DNA of 64,000 bases from NCBI RefSeq assembly GCF_005938125.1, contig NZ_VCQN01000003.1, positions 310,001 to 374,000 on the forward strand, given 5' to 3'. Below are positions 16,816 to 24,498 of this stretch, one piece after another (the first letter of the stretch is position 1; the number at the start of each line of letters is the position of its first letter). The notes beneath the pieces are model-generated. The model saw nothing but the letters and a program-made list of their open reading frames with translations. It was not told the origin of the DNA and did not search any database. The position numbers and the translations under genes were made by a program. The DNA is from Bacillus sp. BHET2 (GTDB lineage: Bacteria; Bacillota; Bacilli; Bacillales; Bacillaceae_B).

Positions 16816-17481
16816 ATGACTAGAATGGAAAGGTATTTCCAACCAATGGATTCTTGTATTTCAATTGAAGATTTATGTGAAGCAAGGGATGAAAAAGAGG
16901 TTTTTCTCATTGAAGAAGGTGTGGAAAGGAAGGTTGGTGAAACTACAGAAGAGATCCAATTTATTGAGGTTGATGGGAAGTCAGCAATTAAAAGGGTACA
17001 AACGTTGACTTCGGATTTATTAGGTAATAGAAAAGGAGTCACAGTTGTAGAAAGAACTTCTTTTAAACCTATTTCATTTACTGATTACATAAATAATCAG
17101 ATTAGAATGAAGGCCGTGTATAGAGATGGAGAGGTACATGTCGTCGCCAACGATGACTTGAAAATTATAAAGCTAAAAAGCGATGGTTGTGTGGATACCT
17201 TTTCTATTGAATTGGTTTTAAGAGTAATACCCTTCACATCCGGATTCTTCATGAAGTTGAAAGGCTTTAATTCCACTATTGAGTCGGAAATCCCCATTCG
17301 AATTGAAGTGTTGGAATTGGAATCGATACATAAAGGAGAAGGGATTATAACTGATGCCTGGAAGGTGAAGACATACTTTGGGGATACATTGCAATACTAT
17401 TGGATTGATTCAGAACACAAGGAACTATTGAAACAATCCTCTTATATAGGGGAGGGAAGAGTGCTGGAGTTTAGAAGATAA
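16816..17481 (+). CDS. Hypothetical beta-rich protein
   Basis: A 221-residue protein of no recognised family. It lacks a signal peptide and membrane segments. The sequence alternates hydrophobic and charged residues, and the second half (VDTFSIELVLRVIPFTSGFF, then TYFGDTLQYYWIDSEHKELL) looks like a beta-sandwich that binds a lipid or small molecule, similar in flavour to DUF3108 proteins. The start ATG has AAAGGGTG ten bases upstream. It ends the accessory gene run. Confidence 0.65.
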   Translation: MTRMERYFQPMDSCISIEDLCEARDEKEVFLIEEGVERKVGETTEEIQFIEVDGKSAIKRVQTLTSDLLGNRKGVTVVERTSFKPISFTDYINNQIRMKAVYRDGEVHVVANDDLKIIKLKSDGCVDTFSIELVLRVIPFTSGFFMKLKGFNSTIESEIPIRIEVLELESIHKGEGIITDAWKVKTYFGDTLQYYWIDSEHKELLKQSSYIGEGRVLEFRR

Positions 17482-17520
17482 GGTGTGAATATCCAACAAT
17501 GCATTCATTCACACGAAAGA

Positions 17521-17562
17521 GGTCCCCCATATGTGAACCCGATTGATAAAGGGGGTACCTCA
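17521..17562. terminator. Hairpin between convergent genes
   Basis: GAGGTCCCCC and GGGGGTACCTC pair with one bulge. A short T-rich tract on the reverse strand suggests it ends the small membrane protein transcript. Confidence 0.4.
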
Positions 17563-17594
17563 TAATTGATGTAAGAACCCAATCACTTTCTATG

Positions 17595-17714
17595 CTAAAA
17601 ATCCCTATTTCTATCTGCTTTATTCTTAAAATACCTAATCGTTATTCCAATAATGATTGCAATAATTAACAGAGGAATAAAGAAATATAACACAGCTTCA
17701 GAAGTTCCCATCAT
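17595..17714 (-). CDS. Small single-pass membrane protein (39 aa)
   Basis: A 39-residue protein with one hydrophobic segment (AVLYFFIPLLIIAIIIGITI) followed by a basic tail (RYFKNKADRNR), giving an N-out, C-in topology by the positive-inside rule. AGGAGG lies seven bases before the ATG, which is strong support for translation. It lies 77 bp downstream of the MocR gene on the same strand. The family is not recognised. Function unknown. Confidence 0.65.
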   Translation of the reverse strand: MMGTSEAVLYFFIPLLIIAIIIGITIRYFKNKADRNRDF

Positions 17715-17790
17715 TGAAGTTCCTCCTCTCGAATCATTCATAGCCATATTCCCCTTGCTTTATTTTCTAAAACGTGTGAATGTGCTCCTC

Positions 17791-19143
17791 TTAATAATGC
17801 TTTCTTTTAATCCAGAGCTCATTTATCCCTTCTCCAATCCTTTTGACACCTACTCTAATCAGATGGTCTTCCACTTGTGACACGCTAATTCTGATCACAT
17901 TTTCTTTCCGGTATGGAGGGAGGAACATACTTGTTGCGTCTTGAACGAGAACATTCTTTTCCTTAAGAAAGTGAGCAAGAGCATTTGCTTTTAGTCCATC
18001 AGGGAGATTGATAGTGGAGTAGAATCCCGACTCACCACCTGAAAAGGATGTCCCTTCTGGAAGATGATCTAAGTATGCTTTATGTAAAATCAATCCTTTT
18101 GTTCTGTACTGCTTTCGTAACTTCTCAATGTGGGCATTGTACATGCCGCTCTTTAAATAGATTTCAAGCGCACCCTGGGTAAGAACGGGGGTGTGGACAT
18201 CGGCTGCAAATTTGGCTTTTTGGAAGCCTTCCACCATCTCACGGGGCAGAACGGCTGTGCCGAGTCTTAATCCGGGAAGCAGGACTTTCGAGAAGCTCTT
18301 TGTATAGATGACTCTTCCAGAAGGGTCATAAGCAAACATCGGATCAGCTTTCCTTCTTGTATCAAGGTCCCCCATATAATCGTCTTCAATGATGTAGACG
18401 TCATACAACTGAGCAAGCTCTACAATCCTCCTTTTCTCATTGTTTGAATAACTGTAACCGGTCGGATTTTGGAACCTTGACACTGTATAAAAGAATTTGA
18501 TGGTGCCGAGTTGAAATATCTCTTCTAATTGCTCAAGGTCGATGCCCTTATTGGTCATTTCAATGCCAATAGCCTGTAGGTTTCGGGACGAAATCGATTC
18601 GATGAAGCTGAAGTGGGTTGGCTGCTCCACACATATTTGGTCTTTTCCATTTGGGAAAGGAAGAGAAACTAGAAGATCGAGAGCCTGTTGGGAGCCTGAG
18701 ACAATCGCAATTCTGTCTGGTTGAGCGAATACTTGGAGGTCCTGAAGGTGTTTGGAAAGCTGTTGACGAAGGGTTCCTAAGCCTAGGGGATCAGAATACT
18801 GAAACATCTCTTCTTTATACACATCGATGGCTTGGTTCATGCAGTGCTGATAATCTCGATAAGGCATTTTGCTTCGATCGGGTCCTGCAGATGAAAAGTC
18901 AATTACGCCGGATGTTTTTTCGTGGGGTGCTGCGGAACTTCCAACAAGAAAATAACCACTTTTTCTGACTGCGTAAACTTTGTGGTCCTTTTCCAGTTCA
19001 GCATAGGCTTTGACAACCGTATTGATGCTGCACTGAAGTTCGTTGGAAAGACTTCTGACAGAGGGAAGTTTCCCCCCGGGTGAAAGGCTTCCACTTTCTA
19101 TTCTCGATTGGATTTCATTCATGACTTCACTATATTTTGTCAT
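17791..19143 (-). CDS. MocR/GntR-type PLP-dependent transcription regulator
   Basis: A 450-residue regulator with an N-terminal GntR winged helix (residues 1-70; LPSVRSLSNELQCSINTV) and a fold-type I aminotransferase domain. The PLP lysine lies in YTKSFSKVLLPGLRLG, and YIIEDDYMGDL carries the aspartate. Such proteins sense amino acids or vitamins through PLP. The start at MTKYSEV has AGGAGAGG upstream; a longer frame begins 15 codons earlier without support. It is divergent from a class D beta-lactamase with a palindrome between them. Confidence 0.92.
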   Translation of the reverse strand: MTKYSEVMNEIQSRIESGSLSPGGKLPSVRSLSNELQCSINTVVKAYAELEKDHKVYAVRKSGYFLVGSSAAPHEKTSGVIDFSSAGPDRSKMPYRDYQHCMNQAIDVYKEEMFQYSDPLGLGTLRQQLSKHLQDLQVFAQPDRIAIVSGSQQALDLLVSLPFPNGKDQICVEQPTHFSFIESISSRNLQAIGIEMTNKGIDLEQLEEIFQLGTIKFFYTVSRFQNPTGYSYSNNEKRRIVELAQLYDVYIIEDDYMGDLDTRRKADPMFAYDPSGRVIYTKSFSKVLLPGLRLGTAVLPREMVEGFQKAKFAADVHTPVLTQGALEIYLKSGMYNAHIEKLRKQYRTKGLILHKAYLDHLPEGTSFSGGESGFYSTINLPDGLKANALAHFLKEKNVLVQDATSMFLPPYRKENVIRISVSQVEDHLIRVGVKRIGEGINELWIKRKHY

Positions 19144-19164
19144 GTTAATTTGACCTCTCCTTTC

Positions 19165-19182
19165 ATCTGTATGGGTACAGAT
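19165..19182. promoter_or_regulatory. Probable MocR operator palindrome
   Basis: ATCTGTA-TGGG-TACAGAT is a perfect 7-bp inverted repeat. It lies 15 bp upstream of the beta-lactamase -35 and just before the MocR ribosome binding site, so it could repress mocR and activate the divergent gene. Confidence 0.6.
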
Positions 19183-19196
19183 GGACAAAACAACGC

Positions 19197-19225
19197 TTTC
19201 GGTGACGGATGGGTTTGCTTATAGT
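19197..19225 (+). promoter_or_regulatory. Predicted promoter of class D beta-lactamase
   Basis: TTTCGG and TATAGT are separated by 17 bp. The weak -35 fits a promoter that needs an activator bound at the adjacent palindrome. Confidence 0.5.
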
Positions 19226-19288
19226 ATAGGGTATCAGCTGAGGATATGACATCATGAAAAATCCCTATTCTTACGAGGAGGTAGAAAG

Positions 19289-20086
19289 ATGAAGATGTTG
19301 AGAATCGTGCTACTCATGTTGCTGTCTTTTTTATTGGCGGGTACCGGTACCATCGCTGCCAATGCGAAACATGAACTGAAGGTTCAGGAGTTATTTAACG
19401 GCAAAGAAGGTACGATGGTACTTAAGAACCTCAAGAACGGACAAACATACGTCTATAACGAAGAGAGGAGCATGGAAAGATTTACACCGGAATCGACGTT
19501 CAAAGTACCACATGCATTAATTGGATTAGAAACAGGGGCTGTTAGAGATGAATATGAAGTCAAACGCTGGGACGGTATCACGAGACCATTCGAGGCGTGG
19601 AACCGGGACCATTCATTGGCGTCTGCCATGAGAGAATCGGCTATCTGGTTCTATCAGGATATGGCAAAGGATATTGGTGAAACAAAGATGCAGGAATACG
19701 TGAACAGAGTGGGATATGGGAATCGAGATATCTCAGGAGGAATTGATTCATTTTGGCTGGACAGTTCTCTCGAGATTTCAGCTGTCGAACAAGTGGACTT
19801 TATGGTAAAACTTGTAGGGGAAGAGCTACCCTTTGCAGAGAAGCAACAAAAGACAGTCAAAAGAATGATGATTCAGGACGAACAGGATGCTTATATTCTT
19901 CATGGGAAAACAGGAACAAGACTAAGTGATTACGGCCTTGGCTGGTATGTCGGATATGTCGAAACAAAGAAAGGGAAATGGGCCTTTGCTGTGAATTTAA
20001 ACGGGAGCGGCTCGGAGGCGAAACAAATTGTGGTGGAGGTCTTGAAGGAAAAGAATATTATTAAGTCAGAAATGGGAAAAAAATAA
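19289..20086 (+). CDS. Class D beta-lactamase
   Basis: A 265-residue secreted serine beta-lactamase of the Gram-positive class D group. A signal peptide covers residues 1-26 (cleavage after NA). The acylation motif is S69-T-F-K72 (PESTFK), a W in ESAIWFYQD matches the residue that shields the carbamylated lysine, YGN occurs at GYGNRDISGG, and the third motif is KTG (LHGKTGT). The catalytic set is complete, so hydrolysis of penicillins is expected; the spectrum cannot be read. GAGGAGG lies before the ATG. It is divergent from a MocR regulator. Confidence 0.93.
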   Translation: MKMLRIVLLMLLSFLLAGTGTIAANAKHELKVQELFNGKEGTMVLKNLKNGQTYVYNEERSMERFTPESTFKVPHALIGLETGAVRDEYEVKRWDGITRPFEAWNRDHSLASAMRESAIWFYQDMAKDIGETKMQEYVNRVGYGNRDISGGIDSFWLDSSLEISAVEQVDFMVKLVGEELPFAEKQQKTVKRMMIQDEQDAYILHGKTGTRLSDYGLGWYVGYVETKKGKWAFAVNLNGSGSEAKQIVVEVLKEKNIIKSEMGKK

Positions 20087-20127
20087 GTATGAATGTGAGA
20101 TAAGGTAGTAAAGAAGTCAACTAAACC

Positions 20128-20160
20128 AAAGGAGTTTGCCTGAAGATGGCAAACTCCTTT
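20128..20160. terminator. Intrinsic terminator between bla and natK
   Basis: A perfect 13-bp stem, AAAGGAGTTTGCC with GGCAAACTCCTTT, sits between convergent genes. T or A tracts on both sides allow bidirectional use. Confidence 0.85.
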
Positions 20161-20202
20161 CAATTTGAATAAAGGAAATGTTCCACTTTCTGAATGACCA
20201 TC

Positions 20203-21180
20203 CTAATGAATCGCCGGAAATTTAATCTTCACCGTAAATTCTTCATCACGGTACACAAAGTCCGAGAAACCTTGATGTTCCTTGACGGTTTCCTGAATAA
20301 TCTTTGTGCCGAGTCCTTCATGTTCTTCTTTTGTTGAATGCCCATAGCTTTGAAAAAGCTGATCGAGTATATTGGTCGGAATCGGGAGGGAAGGGTTCCG
20401 GCAAATCAGTATATACAACCCGCTACGTTTATAGAACTGAAGAGTGATGGCTGCTTGCTTCTCATACCGTTTCCGCCATTCAACCGAAGCATCGATACTA
20501 TTGGACAGTAGATTTCCGAGTAACGTGACCATTTTTTTATCCGCAATGGGGAGGGTGGAAAGAGGCAAGTCGATATCATAGATCATGGTGACTCCTGAGG
20601 ACGTCCCACGATTGTACATTTGATGAAGGATTCCTGCTACGCTGCCACGCTCTCCCTTGATAGAAAGGTTCGTTTCCTCATAGCCATCCACCAGGTCATC
20701 TAAATAAGCAGATGCTTCTTCATGATGGCGGTTTTCAAGCATGTAGTGAATGGAGGAGATGTGCTTTAGGAAATCATGGCGTTCACTTCGCACAATGCGG
20801 AAGGTTTCCGTAACATGAGATCGTTCCTCTTCGAATTGCTCACATTCTTTTTGAAGCTGAGTGATCCCTGCTGACGCATCCCACCGAACCCATTCGATCC
20901 CAATGAAAACAAGAAGAAAGACTACATATATCCATGAGGGTTGTATCACTATGTATGGGAGTAACAGCAGAAGTTGCATGAGAATGAGGGTCCCATTCCA
21001 ATGAAACCCTAATTCAAAAAAGGTGATTCTCGTTCTTAGATAGAGTATGAATGAAATGAAAAAGACTGCTAGATAAATAAGATAAAAGGGTATATCCCAC
21101 GGGAGATTCATGAACAGGTAATAAATATGAACGAACCCCATAAGGGAGAGGGAAATCCAATAGATAATCGGTTGTTTCAA
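20203..21180 (-). CDS. natK: Sensor histidine kinase, GHKL type
   Basis: A 325-residue membrane sensor kinase. The first 100 residues hold about four hydrophobic helices. SERHDFLKHISSIHYML has the phosphorylated histidine in the LytS/AgrC-like HDxxxH context. The ATPase region has NLLSNSIDAS (N box) and EGLGTKIIQETVKEH (G box). The gene starts 14 bp after the response regulator stop, so the two are cotranscribed. Adjacent natA-natB identifies it as the NatK partner; the stimulus is unknown. Confidence 0.85.
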   Translation of the reverse strand: MKQPIIYWISLSLMGFVHIYYLFMNLPWDIPFYLIYLAVFFISFILYLRTRITFFELGFHWNGTLILMQLLLLLPYIVIQPSWIYVVFLLVFIGIEWVRWDASAGITQLQKECEQFEEERSHVTETFRIVRSERHDFLKHISSIHYMLENRHHEEASAYLDDLVDGYEETNLSIKGERGSVAGILHQMYNRGTSSGVTMIYDIDLPLSTLPIADKKMVTLLGNLLSNSIDASVEWRKRYEKQAAITLQFYKRSGLYILICRNPSLPIPTNILDQLFQSYGHSTKEEHEGLGTKIIQETVKEHQGFSDFVYRDEEFTVKIKFPAIH

Positions 21181-21194
21181 AGCGATTCCACCTT

Positions 21195-21893
21195 TTAAAA
21201 ATAATGTTGTTGCAGGTAATCGACTTTTTCCTTCGTAATCATGGCTTGTGAATCAAGCCCTTCGAAGGTGATGACATACGAATTTTTCGCATAGAGAGAG
21301 AAGTTTTTCACATAATGGATGTTGATGATGAATGAACGATGGGAACGGATGAAGTCCCTTTCACGAAGTTCCCCTTCAAGCTCATTTAAAGAGAGATAGG
21401 TTTTGATTTGTTCTTCCTTTGTATAGATCGTCGTCGATCTTCCGGACCGTTCGATAAAGACAATATCTTTCTTCTGGACGATATGGATATCGTTTTTTTG
21501 TTTTAAATAGAGTCGCCCAGTTAGTTCAGCTGATCTTGACTTTTCCATTAGTCGCTCGATGGATTTCATCAGACGATCATTGGTATAGGGCTTCATAATA
21601 TAGTCATGTACATTCAATTCAAAGGCATGGACGGCATATCCGCTGTTACCTGTTACGAATATCACGGAAATATTGAGGGCATGGGAGTGAATGATATCTG
21701 CCAGCTCATATCCTGACAAGTGAGGCATTTCAATATCTGCAATCAGCACATCGATGGTTTCTTTCTTGATTTGGTTATAGGCTTCCTCGGCAGACGTAGT
21801 GGAGAAAATAATTTCTACATCCTGTGCACGGGAAACGATGCCATTCAATTTATCTAAGTCAATCATCCGATCGTCTACTAGACCAATCCTCAT
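21195..21893 (-). CDS. natR: LytTR response regulator
   Basis: A 232-residue response regulator. The receiver domain has the acidic pocket (VDDRM), the phosphoacceptor aspartate in VLIADIEMP and the lysine in YIMKPYT. The C-terminal LytTR DNA-binding domain spans about residues 135-232 (IVFIERSGRSTTIYT, LNELEGELRERDFIRSHRSFIINI). The start MRIGLVDDR is chosen on family grounds with GAGGCGAG upstream; a longer in-frame ATG exists. Divergent from natA-natB, with a two-box LytTR-type site between them. Confidence 0.88.
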   Translation of the reverse strand: MRIGLVDDRMIDLDKLNGIVSRAQDVEIIFSTTSAEEAYNQIKKETIDVLIADIEMPHLSGYELADIIHSHALNISVIFVTGNSGYAVHAFELNVHDYIMKPYTNDRLMKSIERLMEKSRSAELTGRLYLKQKNDIHIVQKKDIVFIERSGRSTTIYTKEEQIKTYLSLNELEGELRERDFIRSHRSFIINIHYVKNFSLYAKNSYVITFEGLDSQAMITKEKVDYLQQHYF

Positions 21894-21960
21894 TTCTACT
21901 CGCCTCGCATTTTCTGAAGTTCCCTTCCATTTTACCATTTACAATGAAGATTTTGGCATA

Positions 21961-21990
21961 TTCACGACAAGAAATGGATATTTCACGACA
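21961..21990 (+). promoter_or_regulatory. Predicted NatR (LytTR) binding site
   Basis: Two direct repeats of TTCACGACA begin at 21961 and 21982, so the spacer is exactly 12 bp and the period 21 bp, the geometry of LytTR regulators. The site ends about 7 bp before the expected -35 position of a TATGAT promoter (22020-22025) for natA, consistent with activation. Confidence 0.75.
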
Positions 21991-22058
21991 TAAGTGGAGA
22001 TTGTTTCCTTATTTGTTTGTATGATGAACATACAATATTAATTGATGAGGTGAGAAAA

Positions 22059-22811
22059 GTGATACAAATACAGAAAGTAACCAAACAATTTAAAGATAAG
22101 AAGAAATATGTGACGGCATTAAAACATGTGTCTTTTTCAGTTAAGAAAGGAGAAGTGGTGGGACTTCTCGGGGAAAATGGCGCGGGTAAGACGACTTTAC
22201 TCCGAACGATTGCTACACTCTTAACCCCTACAGAGGGCTCGATTGAAGTGGCAGGCCAAGATACGGTCCAGAACCCGAACAAGATCAAAACAAAAATCGG
22301 TGTATTATTCGGAGGAGAAACCGGGCTCTATGACCGTTTGACGGCTCGGGAAAACCTTCAATACTTTGCACGGTTATATGGATTGAGCAAACATGAAACG
22401 AAGGTGCGGATCGATGATCTGTCGAGAATGTTCGGCATGAGGGATTACCTTGATCGGAGAGTTTCAGGCTTTTCAAAAGGAATGCGTCAGAAGGTTGCCA
22501 TTGCAAGGACCCTGATCCACAACCCAGACATCATTTTGTTCGATGAACCAACGACAGGATTGGATATCACTTCATCTAACGTCTTCCGCCAGCTCGTCCA
22601 TCAGCTCAAGCGCGAAGGAAAGACCATCGTCTTCTCCAGTCACATTATGGAGGAAGTCTCGATGCTATGTGACAAAGTAGCGATGATGCATAAAGGAGAA
22701 TTGGTGTATCACGGGGACATCGAACACCTCTATCAAACAGAAAAGAGCAGGGATCTTAACTATATCTTTATGAGCAAACTTGTGAGAGGGGATGAACATT
22801 ATGCTTCTTAA
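22059..22811 (+). CDS. natA: ABC transporter ATP-binding protein NatA
   Basis: A 250-residue ABC ATPase. Walker A is GENGAGKTT, the signature is VSGFSKGMRQ, Walker B is IILFDEPTTGLD and the H-loop is SSHIMEEV. With NatB it should form an exporter for sodium or related cations. The GTG at 22059 follows GAGGTGAG; an upstream frame start at 22017 overlaps the promoter and is rejected. The natB start overlaps the end of this gene, showing translational coupling. Confidence 0.92.
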   Translation: MIQIQKVTKQFKDKKKYVTALKHVSFSVKKGEVVGLLGENGAGKTTLLRTIATLLTPTEGSIEVAGQDTVQNPNKIKTKIGVLFGGETGLYDRLTARENLQYFARLYGLSKHETKVRIDDLSRMFGMRDYLDRRVSGFSKGMRQKVAIARTLIHNPDIILFDEPTTGLDITSSNVFRQLVHQLKREGKTIVFSSHIMEEVSMLCDKVAMMHKGELVYHGDIEHLYQTEKSRDLNYIFMSKLVRGDEHYAS

Positions 22812-23958
22812 TATCTATCTGAAAGAATTGAAAGACAGCTTCCGGGACAGAAGAACCCTTTTGCTTACGGTTCTTCTTCCGATCTTTATGATGAGCGGAC
22901 TCGTCTTCTTCTATGAAAATATGGTTTCAGGAGATGAAGGAGAGTCTTATTCCCTTGCCGTCGACTCGTCAATAAGTGAAGATATCACGAATATATTCGC
23001 AGGTTATGAGACGATTGAATTCGTAAAGTCCTCTGATCCTGAGAAAACTCTAGAAGATGGGGAAGCCCTTGCTGCTCTTATCGTAAGTCCTGAGTTCATA
23101 AGTAGCATCGAAGAAGGAAAAGAAGCCAACATTACCTTAATCGGTGATTCCTTCAGCCAGAAATCAAGCAATCTCATGAATGCTGTCACCACTGCCCTAA
23201 CGTCTTATGAAAAACAAGTGACGGCTGAAAGACTTGAAGCACAAGGGACGGACCTTTCCCTGATTGAGCCTTTTAGCATCACACAGGAGGAAATGTCCGA
23301 TGATGATACAAGCATGTTCCTTCTGGCATTCCTTGTACCTCTGATCCTGGCGATTTCGATTGGAGTGGGAACGGGACCTTCAGCAGCCGATTTATTTGCC
23401 GGTGAGAAAGAAAAGAAGACAATGGAAGCCTTACTCATGACACCGGTCAAACGCTCTACTCTTCTGTTGGCGAAATGGTTGACCATAGCTACAGTGGGAA
23501 TGCTCACAGGAATCGTTACGTTAATTGTACTCGCTGTTGAAATCAGCCTCTTTACCGAAAATCTGAAATCAGCCGTATCCTTTGGGGAAAATGTGTATTT
23601 GGTGATTGGCATTGCCCTTCTTTTGACCATCGTGTATGCAGTGTTCGTCGCTTCACTGCAAATGATCACAAGCATCATTGGGAAAACCGTCAAAGAAGCC
23701 CAAAGCTACAGCGCGCCGATTATGATGCTCGCAGCCTTTCCAGGAATGATCATCACCAATGTTGGGCTGAACGAATTATCCTTTCATCACTTCGCCATTC
23801 CGATCCTGAACCTGTTCAGTCAATTTAAAGAATTGTTCATGGGCGTCATTGATTATCAGCATATCTTCCTTACGTTCGGGAGTAACCTACTCTTTATGCT
23901 AGTAATCTTTATCATTGGCAGAATCCTATTCTTGAAGGATAAATGGGTGATGAATTAA
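22801..23958 (+). CDS. natB: ABC transporter permease NatB
   Basis: An ABC-2 type permease of 385 residues. One N-terminal TM segment (about residues 20-38) precedes a large extracytoplasmic domain, then five more TM segments from about residue 175 on. The motif AADLFAGEKEKKTMEALLMTPV is typical of ABC-2 exporters. ATG 22801 fits GAGAGGGG at the end of natA; ATG 22792 is the alternative. Codons near 23244 contain the AGGGACGGACCT repeat word in frame (QGTDL). Confidence 0.9.
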   Translation: MLLNIYLKELKDSFRDRRTLLLTVLLPIFMMSGLVFFYENMVSGDEGESYSLAVDSSISEDITNIFAGYETIEFVKSSDPEKTLEDGEALAALIVSPEFISSIEEGKEANITLIGDSFSQKSSNLMNAVTTALTSYEKQVTAERLEAQGTDLSLIEPFSITQEEMSDDDTSMFLLAFLVPLILAISIGVGTGPSAADLFAGEKEKKTMEALLMTPVKRSTLLLAKWLTIATVGMLTGIVTLIVLAVEISLFTENLKSAVSFGENVYLVIGIALLLTIVYAVFVASLQMITSIIGKTVKEAQSYSAPIMMLAAFPGMIITNVGLNELSFHHFAIPILNLFSQFKELFMGVIDYQHIFLTFGSNLLFMLVIFIIGRILFLKDKWVMN

Positions 23959-23967
23959 TAAACCTAT

Positions 23968-24004
23968 AAAGCAATCACTGGGCCATGCCTAGTGATTGCT
24001 TTTA
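23968..24004 (+). terminator. Intrinsic terminator after natB
   Basis: AAAGCAATCACT pairs perfectly with AGTGATTGCTTT, followed by T and A residues. Confidence 0.9.
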
Positions 24005-24168
24005 AAAATTATATGGTAGCCCATTTGAAAAACAACAAAGAGGATATGTCAAAATATCTAACAAAAGTTAAAAAAATCATCAACGACAACGAACCCTCTA
24101 CGGCTTCTACCAAGCAGAAAAAACCATAACCAAACTGGTGTAAGACAAGATGGCGAGTTAACAATCTG

Positions 24169-24180
24169 AGGGACGGACCT
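24169..24180. repeat. GGGACGGACC dispersed repeat
   Basis: A single AGGGACGGACCT copy in the gap between natB and the next small gene. No inverted partner is present. Confidence 0.55.
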
Positions 24181-24230
24181 TGGTTCGAGAATTGGATATA
24201 GAGTAATTGACAATTCAAAGAGGAGGATGA

Positions 24231-24446
24231 ATGAATATGAAAGAAAATTTAACTCTTGCCTGGATTGCTTCATGGTTTGCGCTCGCAGGGCAGCTTTTGT
24301 TGTTTATAGGAGTAGCTCTTTTCACAGGGGAATGGATGTATATCATGTGGAGTTGGGTAGTGAGCATGTCAGTCGGTGTTCCGAGTATGATCCGAACGTG
24401 GCAAGCTCAGAAAAAAGCTAACATACAAAGGGGAGGGACGCTATAA
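24231..24446 (+). CDS. Small two-helix membrane protein
   Basis: A 71-residue protein with two hydrophobic segments (LAWIASWFALAGQLLLFIGV and YIMWSWVVSMSVGVPS) and a basic tail. The family is not recognised. Two in-frame ATG codons (24231, 24237) follow AGAGGAGGATGA; both spacings are acceptable. It is a single gene just before the convergent SgrR-type gene. Confidence 0.65.
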   Translation: MNMKENLTLAWIASWFALAGQLLLFIGVALFTGEWMYIMWSWVVSMSVGVPSMIRTWQAQKKANIQRGGTL

Positions 24447-24498
24447 TCATAGCCAAGCCCCTGTCCATTTCAATCCTCCATACTCTTGTTCTTTACAC

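Noticed and set aside
24013-24129. A 38-codon frame (VAHLKNNKEDMSKYLTKVKK) after the natB terminator
   Set aside because: The residues look protein-like, but the ATG lies directly after a terminator with no ribosome binding site and no promoter. It may be the end of a lost gene.
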